Source: Micromonospora pattaloongensis
GTDB lineage: Bacteria > Actinomycetota > Actinomycetes > Mycobacteriales > Micromonosporaceae
Direction of reading: 5' to 3'
NCBI RefSeq assembly: GCF_900107255.1
Contig: NZ_FNPH01000012.1
Span: 1 to 64,000 of the forward strand
Length of the DNA stretch: 64,000 bases
The notes beneath the pieces are model-generated. The model was not told the origin of the DNA, did no database searches, and saw only the letters and a list, made by a program, of their open reading frames with translations. Position 1 is the first letter of the stretch. Each line of letters starts with the position of its first letter. This document shows, piece after piece, positions 52,212 through 59,799 of the stretch. The position numbers were made by a program, and so were the translations under genes.

Positions 52212-52957
52212 CGGATCGCTCCGACGAGTAACTCCCCCAGATCACTCACGACGATGTCGGCGCCGTTGGCGCGCAACTCGTCGGCGCCGCCGTTGCGGTC
52301 CACCCCGACCACGCAACCGAAGCCACCCGCCTGCCCCGCCGACACGCCGGCGAGCGCGTCCTCGAACACGGCGGCGTTCTGTGGCGCCACCCCGAGCAGG
52401 TGCGCCGCCGCCAAGAACGTGTCCGGATGCGGCTTCCCGCGGAGCCCGTGCTCGCGCGCAACGATCCCATCCACTCGCACCTCGACCAACTCCTCAATGC
52501 CCGCGGCTACGAGCACATCTCGGCAATTGGCGCTCGCCGACACGACCGCCCGGCGCATCCCCACCCACCGCGCCGCGTGCAGGTAGGCGACCGACCCGTC
52601 GTAGACCTGCACGCCATCGTCGTGGATGCGTCGCAGCAGGATGTCGTTTTTACGGTTGCCCATGCCGCCGACGGTGTCAACGTCTGGCGGGTCATCGGCA
52701 GACCCTTCCGGCAGCACCACGCCGCGTGACGCGAGGAAGGCGCGCACCCCATCGGCGCGCGCCTTGCCGTCGACGTACTGGGCGTAATCGGGCCCGGGGT
52801 CGAACGGCCGGAACGGCTCGGCGGTGGTCGCCGCGCGCTTCTCCAGAAAGGCGTTGAAGACCTCTTCCCACGCCGCATTGTGCACGCGGGCGGTCTGTGT
52901 CAGGACGCCGTCGAGGTCGAAGAGACACGCCGTCACGTGAGCGGGCAGACCCAGCAC
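52208..52957 (-). CDS. HAD hydrolase, beta-phosphoglucomutase-like
   Basis: 249 residues. Motif I CLFDLDGVLTQTARVHNAAW (Asp nucleophile and Asp acid/base), a helical cap to about 105 (FRPFDPGPDYAQYVDGKARA), motif II RRAVVSASANC, motif III around KPHPDTFL, motif IV AAVFEDALAGVSAG. These fit beta-phosphoglucomutases, which convert beta-glucose 1-phosphate to glucose 6-phosphate. GTG start at 52957 after GAGGGC. Coupled to the GH65 gene; together they degrade a disaccharide inside the cell. Confidence 0.86.
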   Translation of the reverse strand: MLGLPAHVTACLFDLDGVLTQTARVHNAAWEEVFNAFLEKRAATTAEPFRPFDPGPDYAQYVDGKARADGVRAFLASRGVVLPEGSADDPPDVDTVGGMGNRKNDILLRRIHDDGVQVYDGSVAYLHAARWVGMRRAVVSASANCRDVLVAAGIEELVEVRVDGIVAREHGLRGKPHPDTFLAAAHLLGVAPQNAAVFEDALAGVSAGQAGGFGCVVGVDRNGGADELRANGADIVVSDLGELLVGAIR

Positions 52958-52966
52958 GCCCTCAAT

Positions 52967-53104
52967 CTAGCGGGGGGGGTCGCCCGCCAAAGGGCATTCC
53001 GTCCCGACGACGTCAACGACCTCGACGACCTCGATCCCGAGGGTACGGGCGAACGGCACCGCGTGGAGCGGGCCGGCGGCGACGTGGCGCGGATCGATGG
53101 ACAT
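52967..53104 (-). pseudogene. truncated DUF4442/PaaI-like thioesterase N-terminus
   Basis: A 45-codon frame reads MSIDPRHVAAGPLHAVPFAR, then TLGIEVVEVVDVVGTE, and stops at TAG. This start is typical of hotdog-fold DUF4442 proteins, which continue for about 100 more residues, including the HNHVGGPHAGA-type catalytic segment; that part is missing. A palindrome (53114-53127) still sits just upstream of its ATG. Probably the 5' remnant of a gene whose remainder was lost when the HAD/GH65 unit became its neighbour. It could also be a chance frame. Confidence 0.4.
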
Positions 53105-53113
53105 GTTGGCACG

Positions 53114-53127
53114 TTACTGAGCAGTAA
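53114..53127. promoter_or_regulatory. palindrome upstream of the thioesterase remnant
   Basis: TTACTGAGCAGTAA is a perfect 6-2-6 palindrome, 10 nt from the remnant's ATG, in an AT-rich spot. TetR-type acyl-metabolism regulators use such sites; it may be an orphan operator. Confidence 0.4.
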
Positions 53128-53148
53128 TTTGCCGGGACGGGCGGCGGG

Positions 53149-54459
53149 TCAGCGCCAGCCGACGTCGATTCGGTCGCCGCGCCCGTCGAAGAAGTGCAGC
53201 GCGTCCATCCGCACCGAGATCGCGAGCGGGTGCCCCGCGGCGACCGCCGGATAGGGGGCGAGCCGGACGGCCAGTTCGGCCGGGCGGCGGTGGTGCCGAC
53301 CCGGGTCGTTCAGCACGCTCGTGCGCGACGCGCTCGGGCGTACGACCTCGGCGTCCGGCGGCGCCTCGACGGCCCGGCCGGTCAGCCGCTGCATCACGTT
53401 GCCCAGCCGGCGCAGTCGGCTCGGGCCGCCCGGCTGCTCGGTGACCGGCCCACCGAGCTCGTCCACGACGATCGCGGTGGCGCCGATGTCGAGGAACGCC
53501 AGCGACTCGTGCCCGTGGTGTTCGAGGTAGCGGATCCGCCCCCGCAGCACGTCGCCGGGCGCGTCCGGGGCGACCGGCGTGAGCGCCTCGGCCCGCATCC
53601 CGACCACGATCCGCTCACCGTGGTAGTGCGCGACCGCGCGCGTGCGGATGTCGTCCCACGGCAGGTAGAGCGACTGCTCGCCGAGGTTGAGCGCGACGTA
53701 GCGGTCCAGGTGGACGTAGACCGACGCCTCCAGCAGGTTCATCCGGGGGCTGCCGAGGAACGCGGCGACGTAGAGCGTCGCGGGCCGCCCGTAGACCTGG
53801 GTCGGGGTGCCGACGTCCTGCAGGACGCCCTTACGCATGATCGCCACGCGGTCCGCCATGGTCAGCGCCTCCGCCTGGTCGTGCGTCACGTAGATCGTGC
53901 TCACCCCGAGCTCGCGCACCAGTCCGGAGATCTCCGCGCGCAGCTCCGCCCGCAGGCCGCTGTCCAGATTCGACAGCGGCTCGTCCATCAGAAAGAGCCC
54001 GGGGCGGCGTACGATCGCCCGCCCCATCGCGACCCGCTGTCGCTGGCCGCCGGAGAGCTGGCTGGGCTTGCGCGCGAGCACGTCGCCGATGCCCAGCGCG
54101 CCCGCCACGTCGGCGACCCGCGCGCCGCGGGGGCCGGGCTCGACGCCGGAGAGACGCAACGGGAACGCGATGTTGTCGCCGACCGTCATATGTGGATAGA
54201 GGGCGAAGTCCTGGAAGACCATCGCGATCCGCCGGTCACGTGGCGGTACGTCGTTGACCAGGGCGCCGTCGAGCATGATCGCCCCGCTGCTCGGGTCCTC
54301 CAGCCCGGCGACCATCCGCAGCACGGTCGACTTCCCGCAGCCGGACGGGCCCAGCAACACCATGAATTCGCCGTCGTTCACGTCCAGGCTGACGTTGTCG
54401 ACCGCCACCGTGCCATCCGGGAAGACCTTGGTGACGTCCTTGAGCGCGACGGTGGTCAC
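53149..54459 (-). CDS. MsmK/UgpC-like sugar ABC ATPase
   Basis: 436 residues. Walker A LLGPSGCGKSTVLRMVAG, Q-loop MVFQDFALYPHMTVGDNIAF, signature QLSGGQRQRVAMGRAI, Walker B LFLMDEPLSNLD, switch histidine in YVTHDQAEALTMAD. The C-terminal half carries OB/TOBE folds as in ATPases shared by several carbohydrate importers. There is an unusual extra polar insert (about 345-390, GGPVTEQPGGPSRLRRLGN). GTG start 54459 after GGGGAGGT. No permease or binding protein is nearby, so it probably serves distant sugar importers and is consistent with the adjacent disaccharide genes. Confidence 0.92.
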   Translation of the reverse strand: MTTVALKDVTKVFPDGTVAVDNVSLDVNDGEFMVLLGPSGCGKSTVLRMVAGLEDPSSGAIMLDGALVNDVPPRDRRIAMVFQDFALYPHMTVGDNIAFPLRLSGVEPGPRGARVADVAGALGIGDVLARKPSQLSGGQRQRVAMGRAIVRRPGLFLMDEPLSNLDSGLRAELRAEISGLVRELGVSTIYVTHDQAEALTMADRVAIMRKGVLQDVGTPTQVYGRPATLYVAAFLGSPRMNLLEASVYVHLDRYVALNLGEQSLYLPWDDIRTRAVAHYHGERIVVGMRAEALTPVAPDAPGDVLRGRIRYLEHHGHESLAFLDIGATAIVVDELGGPVTEQPGGPSRLRRLGNVMQRLTGRAVEAPPDAEVVRPSASRTSVLNDPGRHHRRPAELAVRLAPYPAVAAGHPLAISVRMDALHFFDGRGDRIDVGWR

Positions 54460-54597
54460 CGTACCTCCCCAGTTATTCGCAACCCCCGCTCGACTGTGAC
54501 GAGGATCATTCGATACGCCTATCGGGTAAACGTGCCATGTTCAGCCCGTGACAAAGCAATTACGGTCCAGAGTGGAGGGGCTACCGGAGAGTAGTCG

Positions 54598-56316
54598 TCA
54601 GCCGGAGGCCGAGCCGACGCCGAATTCGGCGTACGGCGGGTACCCGTCCCACTGCTGCCCCGAGCGCCACAGGAAGTAGTCCAGGCCGGCATCCCAGGTG
54701 TGCCCGTCGGCGCGCCGCTCGTACAGGTAACCGAGCGGGTGCGTCCGGTAGACGAGCCCACCGGACCGCGACACCCGGTCCATCAATCCGCGATCCACCG
54801 AGCGCGGCACCGGCCGCCAACCGCCGACCCCCTCAAGGTCGCCCCGGCCGATCAGCATGGTCCCGCCGGCGACCGGCGGCCCGTACGTCTCCGGCCCGCT
54901 CGCCAGCCGTCGCACGGTCACACCGAGCGGCTGCAGGTGGACGAACTCGGCGGCCTTGCCGACCAGCGTGGCACCGGAGTATTCGCGGGCGAGCACCAGA
55001 TCCCAGACGTGCTCGGGGCCGTACCCGTCGTCGTCGTCGACCTTGGTGATCAGGCTGCCCCGCGCCCGCGCGGTCGCCGCCGCCATCGCCTCCCCGAAGC
55101 TGCACGCGCCGGGAGCCTCGACGATCGTCAGCGGGCGCCCGCAGCCGGCCAGCCGCGCCCGCAGCCGCGCGTCCAACTCCATGCCGTGCGGGCAGAGCAC
55201 GATCTCCAACTCGGGATAGGTCTGAGCGGCGATCCGACGCACCGCCTCGGCGATGTGCTGCGGCCGGCGCGTCACCAGGATCGCGCTGACCGGCGGCGGC
55301 GCGGCCGATCCGGGCACGCCGCCCGCGGTGGCCCGAGGCGGCGCGAACGGGGCGCCGTGCCCGCGCAGCGCGGCCCGCCGCTGCCGGACGCTGCGCAGCT
55401 CCAGCTCCAGGGGGTCCGCGCCGGGGCGCGGAAGCGGGGCGCCGACCAGCGCGCGTAGCGGCGTCGCCAGCCGATCCCCGACGGCCGGCGGCAGCTCGGG
55501 GACCGCCAGCACCGCTCCGGTCGCCGCGAGCTGGGTCAGCAGCGTCGCCACGGCCGCCGGGGCGGCCGCCGGCAGCCCGCGACACTGGACGGTGGCGACC
55601 GTGCGGAGCGGAAGGAGCTGCTCCACGGTCAGCGGGGTACCGTCGAGCGCCCCGGCCGACAACACCTGCTCGGCACCGCCCGGACCGGCGCCGGGGACGG
55701 TCAGCTGCCACGCCGGCCCCGCGCCGGCGGCCGGCCGGAGCCTTCCGGGCCGGAGCGCCCGCCCGTACGGGCGTGGCCGCCCGATCGGGTTGGCCACCGC
55801 GGTGTCGAAGCGCACCGCCGGCGTCCGATCGACGACCCGGAGCCCGACCGCGTCCGGCCTCGCCGCGGCCGGTAGCGGGCGCACCGGCGCGAGCACCGCC
55901 AACGCGGCGGAGAGCACCTCGCGCAGCGGCACCGCGTCCGCCAGTCGCACCTCGATGACGGCCGTCCCGCCGGACCTCGGCAGCGACACCCGGTGCCGGC
56001 GCAGGCCGGGCAGCGGGCCGAGTCGCCCGGACCAGCCGGCCCGCGGCGGGCGCCAGTCCCCGACGCGCAGCGTCACCCGGCGGGCGCGGGCCGCCCCGGC
56101 GGGCTCGGCGAGGAGCCGCCGCAGCCAGGAGATCGAACCGCAGCCCAGGTGCACGTGCCCGAGCCGACCGGCCGCGCCCGTCGGCGGCACCAGCGGCGTC
56201 GCCGCCGCCCACCGGGTCACCGGCGCGAACCCGGCCCGGCCGCGGCGGCCGGGCATCGACGTCGTGCCCGCCAGGACCCGCCACGTCGATCGCGTACGGC
56301 CCGTCGCGTCGATCAC
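54598..56316 (-). CDS. GT-A glycosyltransferase with a long N-terminal extension
   Basis: About 572 residues from GTG 56316, which has GAGGGGG just upstream; frames further upstream would overlap the divergent gene. Residues 1 to about 345 are an Ala/Pro/Arg-rich region with WRPPRAGWSGRLGPLPGLRR-like segments and no known domain. The catalytic part begins about residue 348 (VSAILVTRRPQHIAEAVRRI), continues AAQTYPELEIVLCPHG, and has a metal site in ITKVDDDDGYGPEHVWDLVL and then GGTMLIGRGDLEGVGGWRPV. This is family 2-like. The arrangement with the catalytic unit at the C-terminus is unusual. Divergent from the transferase-like gene at 56399. Confidence 0.72.
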   Translation of the reverse strand: MIDATGRTRSTWRVLAGTTSMPGRRGRAGFAPVTRWAAATPLVPPTGAAGRLGHVHLGCGSISWLRRLLAEPAGAARARRVTLRVGDWRPPRAGWSGRLGPLPGLRRHRVSLPRSGGTAVIEVRLADAVPLREVLSAALAVLAPVRPLPAAARPDAVGLRVVDRTPAVRFDTAVANPIGRPRPYGRALRPGRLRPAAGAGPAWQLTVPGAGPGGAEQVLSAGALDGTPLTVEQLLPLRTVATVQCRGLPAAAPAAVATLLTQLAATGAVLAVPELPPAVGDRLATPLRALVGAPLPRPGADPLELELRSVRQRRAALRGHGAPFAPPRATAGGVPGSAAPPPVSAILVTRRPQHIAEAVRRIAAQTYPELEIVLCPHGMELDARLRARLAGCGRPLTIVEAPGACSFGEAMAAATARARGSLITKVDDDDGYGPEHVWDLVLAREYSGATLVGKAAEFVHLQPLGVTVRRLASGPETYGPPVAGGTMLIGRGDLEGVGGWRPVPRSVDRGLMDRVSRSGGLVYRTHPLGYLYERRADGHTWDAGLDYFLWRSGQQWDGYPPYAEFGVGSASG

Positions 56317-56398
56317 GCACCCCCTCGCCACCACCGCAACCCGGGGGGTGGTCGCGTTCAGAACGAGGCTAACGTGTTCGCTCCGGTACGCTGAGTGA

Positions 56399-57946
56399 GT
56401 GTCCAATCGTGACTCCACGACGGTTCACGCGATCAAGCGCAACGACTGGAGTCCGCTGGCCCCGCCCCCGGAGTTCCGTCCCACGCTGCGGGTCGCCGTC
56501 GTCGTCACGGGCGCGGCCGATCGGGCGCGGCTGGACCCGACCCTCGCCGCCCTGCGCCACCAGAGCTATCCGGCCGACCTGCTCGACGTCGTCGTCGCCC
56601 GGTCCACCCGACCGCCGGTCGCCGGGTCCGCCGCGGCGGACCCGGAGCGCGGCGCCGTCGTCCCCGCCGCCGCGGGTAACGCCTTCGACGCCGCGGTCGT
56701 CGCGGCCGGCGCCGAGGTGATCGTGCGGTTGGACGCCGGGTCCGTCCCCGACCCGGAGTTCGTCGCCGCCCTGGCCCGGTGGCAGCACGTCACGCCCGAC
56801 GCCGTCAGCATCGCGTCGCCGCGGCTGGTGGCCGCCGCGCCGACCGCCGACGAGGTCGCCGCCCACTGCGCCGACGGCGCCCTGGACGGGCTCTTCCCGG
56901 CCGGCGCCAGCACGCCGCACGCCCCCCTGGTCGCCCGCCTCGAGGCGTCGGACCAGCTGCGCGCCGCGGATCACCTCGGGTTCCTCGCCGCCGACGGCGT
57001 CCCGTACGCGTTCCACACCGACCGCTACACCCCGGGCGCCGACCCGTACCAGGGCGTCGACATCGAGGTGGCGTACCGGCTGGCGCAGGCGGGCGGCGTC
57101 TTCGTACCGGAGCCGCGGGCACGGGTCTGGATGGTGGCCGGCGGCCCCGACGGGGACGCGACCCGCCACCGGCGTGCGGAGCTGGCGGACCTGATGGCCT
57201 ACCCGCGCGACAACCGGCCGGCGGCCGGGCGCGCCTGGTCGGTGCCGCTGGTCACCGCCGTGGTCGCCGCGGACGGACCGTACGAGCTGGTGCGCACCTG
57301 CGTCGACCGGCTGCTCGGCAACGACGAGACGGACCTGCGGGTGCTGCTCGTCGGCGACCGGTGGTCCGCCGCGGGCGGAGGCGCCCGGGGGTCCGCCGCG
57401 GGCGGAGGCGACCGGGAGCTGCGCCTGATCGCCGCCGAATACCGGTCCGAGCCGCGGGTGCGACTCGTCGACGCCGACCCCGGCACCGGCTACCCCTCGC
57501 CGTACCTGCTGCGGGTGCCGCACCACCTCGGGGTCGGCGCGACCACCGTGCGCGCGTTGGTCACGACCGCGGAGCGCTGGCAGGTCGGGCTGATCCGGGT
57601 GCTCCCCGCCGGGGCGGCCGGGGCGGTGCCCGGCGTGGAGTTGTGGCGCACCGACGCGCTGAGCCGGGCGCTGCGGACGGAGCGGCCAGGGCCGCAGCTG
57701 GCGTCGGCGGTGGCGCGCAGTCACGGACACCGGTGGGAGACCGGCAGCGAGTACGACGTCGTCGATCTCACCGCCGTGCCCGCGCCCCAGCTGCGTTCCC
57801 CCGCCCGCGTGCCGGCGGCCGCGCCGGTCCAGCGGCGTTCCCGGGAGACGGTGCAGGTCGGCGGCGCTCGATCACTCGCGAAGGCCACCGTGTTCGTCAC
57901 CCGCCGGTACGCCCGGGCCGCCCGCCGCCGGATCGCCCGGGGATGA
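56399..57946 (+). CDS. degenerate GT-A glycosyltransferase-like protein
   Basis: 515 residues from GTG 56399, 6 nt after TACGCT, so possibly leaderless. RVAVVVTGAADRARLDPTLA and LDVVVARSTRPP recall the family 2 start. The metal motif position reads RLDAGSVPDPEFVAALARW, and FHTDRYTPGADPYQGVDIEV follows. The classical DxD is not clear, so activity is doubtful. The second half (about 280-515) begins WSVPLVTAVVAADGPYELVR, like another GT-A start without the catalytic rest. A 27-bp tandem duplication lies inside. The last 50 bp overlap the convergent gene. Confidence 0.62.
   Translation: MSNRDSTTVHAIKRNDWSPLAPPPEFRPTLRVAVVVTGAADRARLDPTLAALRHQSYPADLLDVVVARSTRPPVAGSAAADPERGAVVPAAAGNAFDAAVVAAGAEVIVRLDAGSVPDPEFVAALARWQHVTPDAVSIASPRLVAAAPTADEVAAHCADGALDGLFPAGASTPHAPLVARLEASDQLRAADHLGFLAADGVPYAFHTDRYTPGADPYQGVDIEVAYRLAQAGGVFVPEPRARVWMVAGGPDGDATRHRRAELADLMAYPRDNRPAAGRAWSVPLVTAVVAADGPYELVRTCVDRLLGNDETDLRVLLVGDRWSAAGGGARGSAAGGGDRELRLIAAEYRSEPRVRLVDADPGTGYPSPYLLRVPHHLGVGATTVRALVTTAERWQVGLIRVLPAGAAGAVPGVELWRTDALSRALRTERPGPQLASAVARSHGHRWETGSEYDVVDLTAVPAPQLRSPARVPAAAPVQRRSRETVQVGGARSLAKATVFVTRRYARAARRRIARG
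57363..57416 (+). repeat. 27-bp tandem duplication in coding sequence
   Basis: Two head-to-tail copies, 57363-57389 and 57390-57416, differ by one base (C/A at 57384/57411). They encode SAAGGG-type residues twice and keep the frame, which suggests a recent slippage event. Confidence 0.88.
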
Positions 57947-59147
57947 CCCGCGCCGCGGTCACCGCCGGCACCGTCACCGAGATGCGCCCGGCCAGGTGCT
58001 CGCGCACGGCGGCCGCCATCCGTTCGCTCACCGCCGCCGGCGCGAACGCCCGCGCGTGCGCGCGGACGACGGCGCGGGCGGCCCCGGACTCGATCACAGG
58101 AGGCGCGGCGAGCGTGTCGGCGGTCCGCCGCGGGTCGGACAGGTCGAAGCGGACGACCGCCTCCGGCGGCATCAGGTCGGCGAGGCTGGTGCCGGTGGAC
58201 GCGTAGGCCGGCAGGTCGAAACCGGCGGTCAACGCCACGGCGCCCGAGTTGAGCGACGAACGGTACGGGTAGAGGGCCGCATCCGCGGCGCGCAGGTAGA
58301 GCTGCACGTCGGCCTCGGGCACGAAGCCGGGGTGCAGCAGCACCGCGGGGTGCCGCGCCGCCCGGGCCACGAACTCGTCGCCCCCGGTCTCGTCCCGTAC
58401 CTTGCCGGCGACCAGCCAGCGCAGCCGCGGATCGGCGCGCGCGGCGAGGTCGAAGGCCTCCAGGAACGCGCCGTGCCCCTTGTACGGGCGGATCTGCCCG
58501 AAGGTGACCAGGACCCGCGCCCCGAGCGGGATGCCCAGCGCGGACCGCGCGGTCGCCCGGTCCACCCAGTCGGGGTACGCCCCGGCGAACGTCGGATGCG
58601 GGATCACCAGCGACGCCCGCGGCTGCCCGTCGAACGCCGTACGCAGCAGGTCGAGGTGGCCGCCGTGCATCACGTGCACGAGCTCGGCCGCGCCCAGCAT
58701 GAAGCGCCGCAGCCGCAGTTCGACCTCGCGATGGACGGTCTCGTGCGGCAGCACGTTGTGCACCGTCCAGACCAGCCGCACCCCCCGCTCGGACAGCGCC
58801 CGCAGACGCGCCTCGAACCGCTCCACCCTGGCGACCGCCTCGCTCCCGCTCCGGCTGCCGGCCGTCACCTCGTAGAGCCAGTGGACGTGCAGCACCGCCG
58901 GCATCCCCGGCGGCAACGCGGCGAGCAGCCGGTCGACGGCCCCGAACGTCGTCACCCGGATCGGCACGAGGTTGCGTCGCGCGAAACGGCTGTAGATGAG
59001 CGACTGGTACGGGTTCGCCAGGTCGACCGGCCAGTACAGCCAGGCGACGGGTGGCTCGTCCGCCGTCCAGTCGGCGGCCGTCACCGCCGACAGCGCGTCG
59101 TCGAGGAAGTGGGCGGGGCGCACCGCGCGCCGCCAGGGGACGATCAC
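57897..59147 (-). CDS. GT-B glycosyltransferase (GT4-like)
   Basis: 416 residues. N-terminal domain WLYWPVDLANPYQSLIYSRF, VLHVHWLYEVTAGS and LVWTVHNVLPHETVHREVE are typical of GT4-like sugar transferases. The donor domain includes VLVTFGQIRPYKGHGAFLEA, HPGFVPEADVQLYLRAADAA and LYPYRSSLNSGAVALTAGFD, with the conserved YR/NSG signature. The GTG start overlaps the previous stop (GTGA). Its end overlaps the opposing GT-A-like gene by 50 bp. Sugar unknown. Confidence 0.85.
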   Translation of the reverse strand: MIVPWRRAVRPAHFLDDALSAVTAADWTADEPPVAWLYWPVDLANPYQSLIYSRFARRNLVPIRVTTFGAVDRLLAALPPGMPAVLHVHWLYEVTAGSRSGSEAVARVERFEARLRALSERGVRLVWTVHNVLPHETVHREVELRLRRFMLGAAELVHVMHGGHLDLLRTAFDGQPRASLVIPHPTFAGAYPDWVDRATARSALGIPLGARVLVTFGQIRPYKGHGAFLEAFDLAARADPRLRWLVAGKVRDETGGDEFVARAARHPAVLLHPGFVPEADVQLYLRAADAALYPYRSSLNSGAVALTAGFDLPAYASTGTSLADLMPPEAVVRFDLSDPRRTADTLAAPPVIESGAARAVVRAHARAFAPAAVSERMAAAVREHLAGRISVTVPAVTAARVIPGRSGGGRPGRTGG

Positions 59148-59728
59148 CGGTCCGCCCCGGTCGCCGGGGCGCCGAGCGCGGCGGCGACCGCGACCGCGAG
59201 CGGGGCGGCCGACGCGTCGCCCGCGCGTACCGAGGTGACCCGGTGCTCGTGCCCGAGGCGGGTGAGCGCGCAGACCGCGAGCTGATCGGCGAGCGAAGGC
59301 GGCAGCTTCTCCCACTCCGGTCGCCAGGCGTCGAGCGCGCGGGCCGGCTCACCGGCCAGCCCGGCGCGGACCGCCGGGGCGTCGGGCCCCCGTCGGATCA
59401 CCAGCTCGCGCCCGTCGCTCGCCGGCCCGCGCGGGGCCGCGGGCAGCCGGCCGGCGGGCGCGGGACGGAGCCCGCCGAGACGCCGGACCAGCCGCTCCTC
59501 CTGCTCGCCCGCCGCGCCCCGCCGCATCAGCATCAGCAGGGCCGCTTCGGCCAGCGGCGTCTCGCCCCGCTCCCGCGCCCGCCCCGCGACCCACCGGATC
59601 TCCGGGGTCGTGACCGCGGGATCGCGCAGCAGGAGGGCGAGCCCCCCGCGCCCGGCCCGAGCGCGCCGCACGGAGCGGCCCACGGGCCGCAGCGCCCGAC
59701 GTAGCCTACGGAGGACACCACCCCTCAC
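59144..59728 (-). CDS. 194-aa basic helical protein, unknown
   Basis: Starts at GTG 59728, coupled (GTGA) to the downstream transferase gene. The sequence is Arg/Ala-rich. It begins VRGGVLRRLRRALRPVGRSV and contains helical blocks such as RARERGETPLAEAALLMLMR. The C-terminal third (LADQLAVCALTRLGHEHRVT) looks globular. No membrane helix or known motif. A TATAGG box lies 8 nt upstream of the start, so the transcript may be leaderless. It may assist the transferase or be a capsular-type accessory. Confidence 0.55.
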   Translation of the reverse strand: MRGGVLRRLRRALRPVGRSVRRARAGRGGLALLLRDPAVTTPEIRWVAGRARERGETPLAEAALLMLMRRGAAGEQEERLVRRLGGLRPAPAGRLPAAPRGPASDGRELVIRRGPDAPAVRAGLAGEPARALDAWRPEWEKLPPSLADQLAVCALTRLGHEHRVTSVRAGDASAAPLAVAVAAALGAPATGADR

Positions 59729-59799
59729 ACCGAAACCCTATAGCCGCCGGCCGTCTGCGCAGGTCACGGCTGAAATCTCCGCTGGATTCGAGGTGAGGC

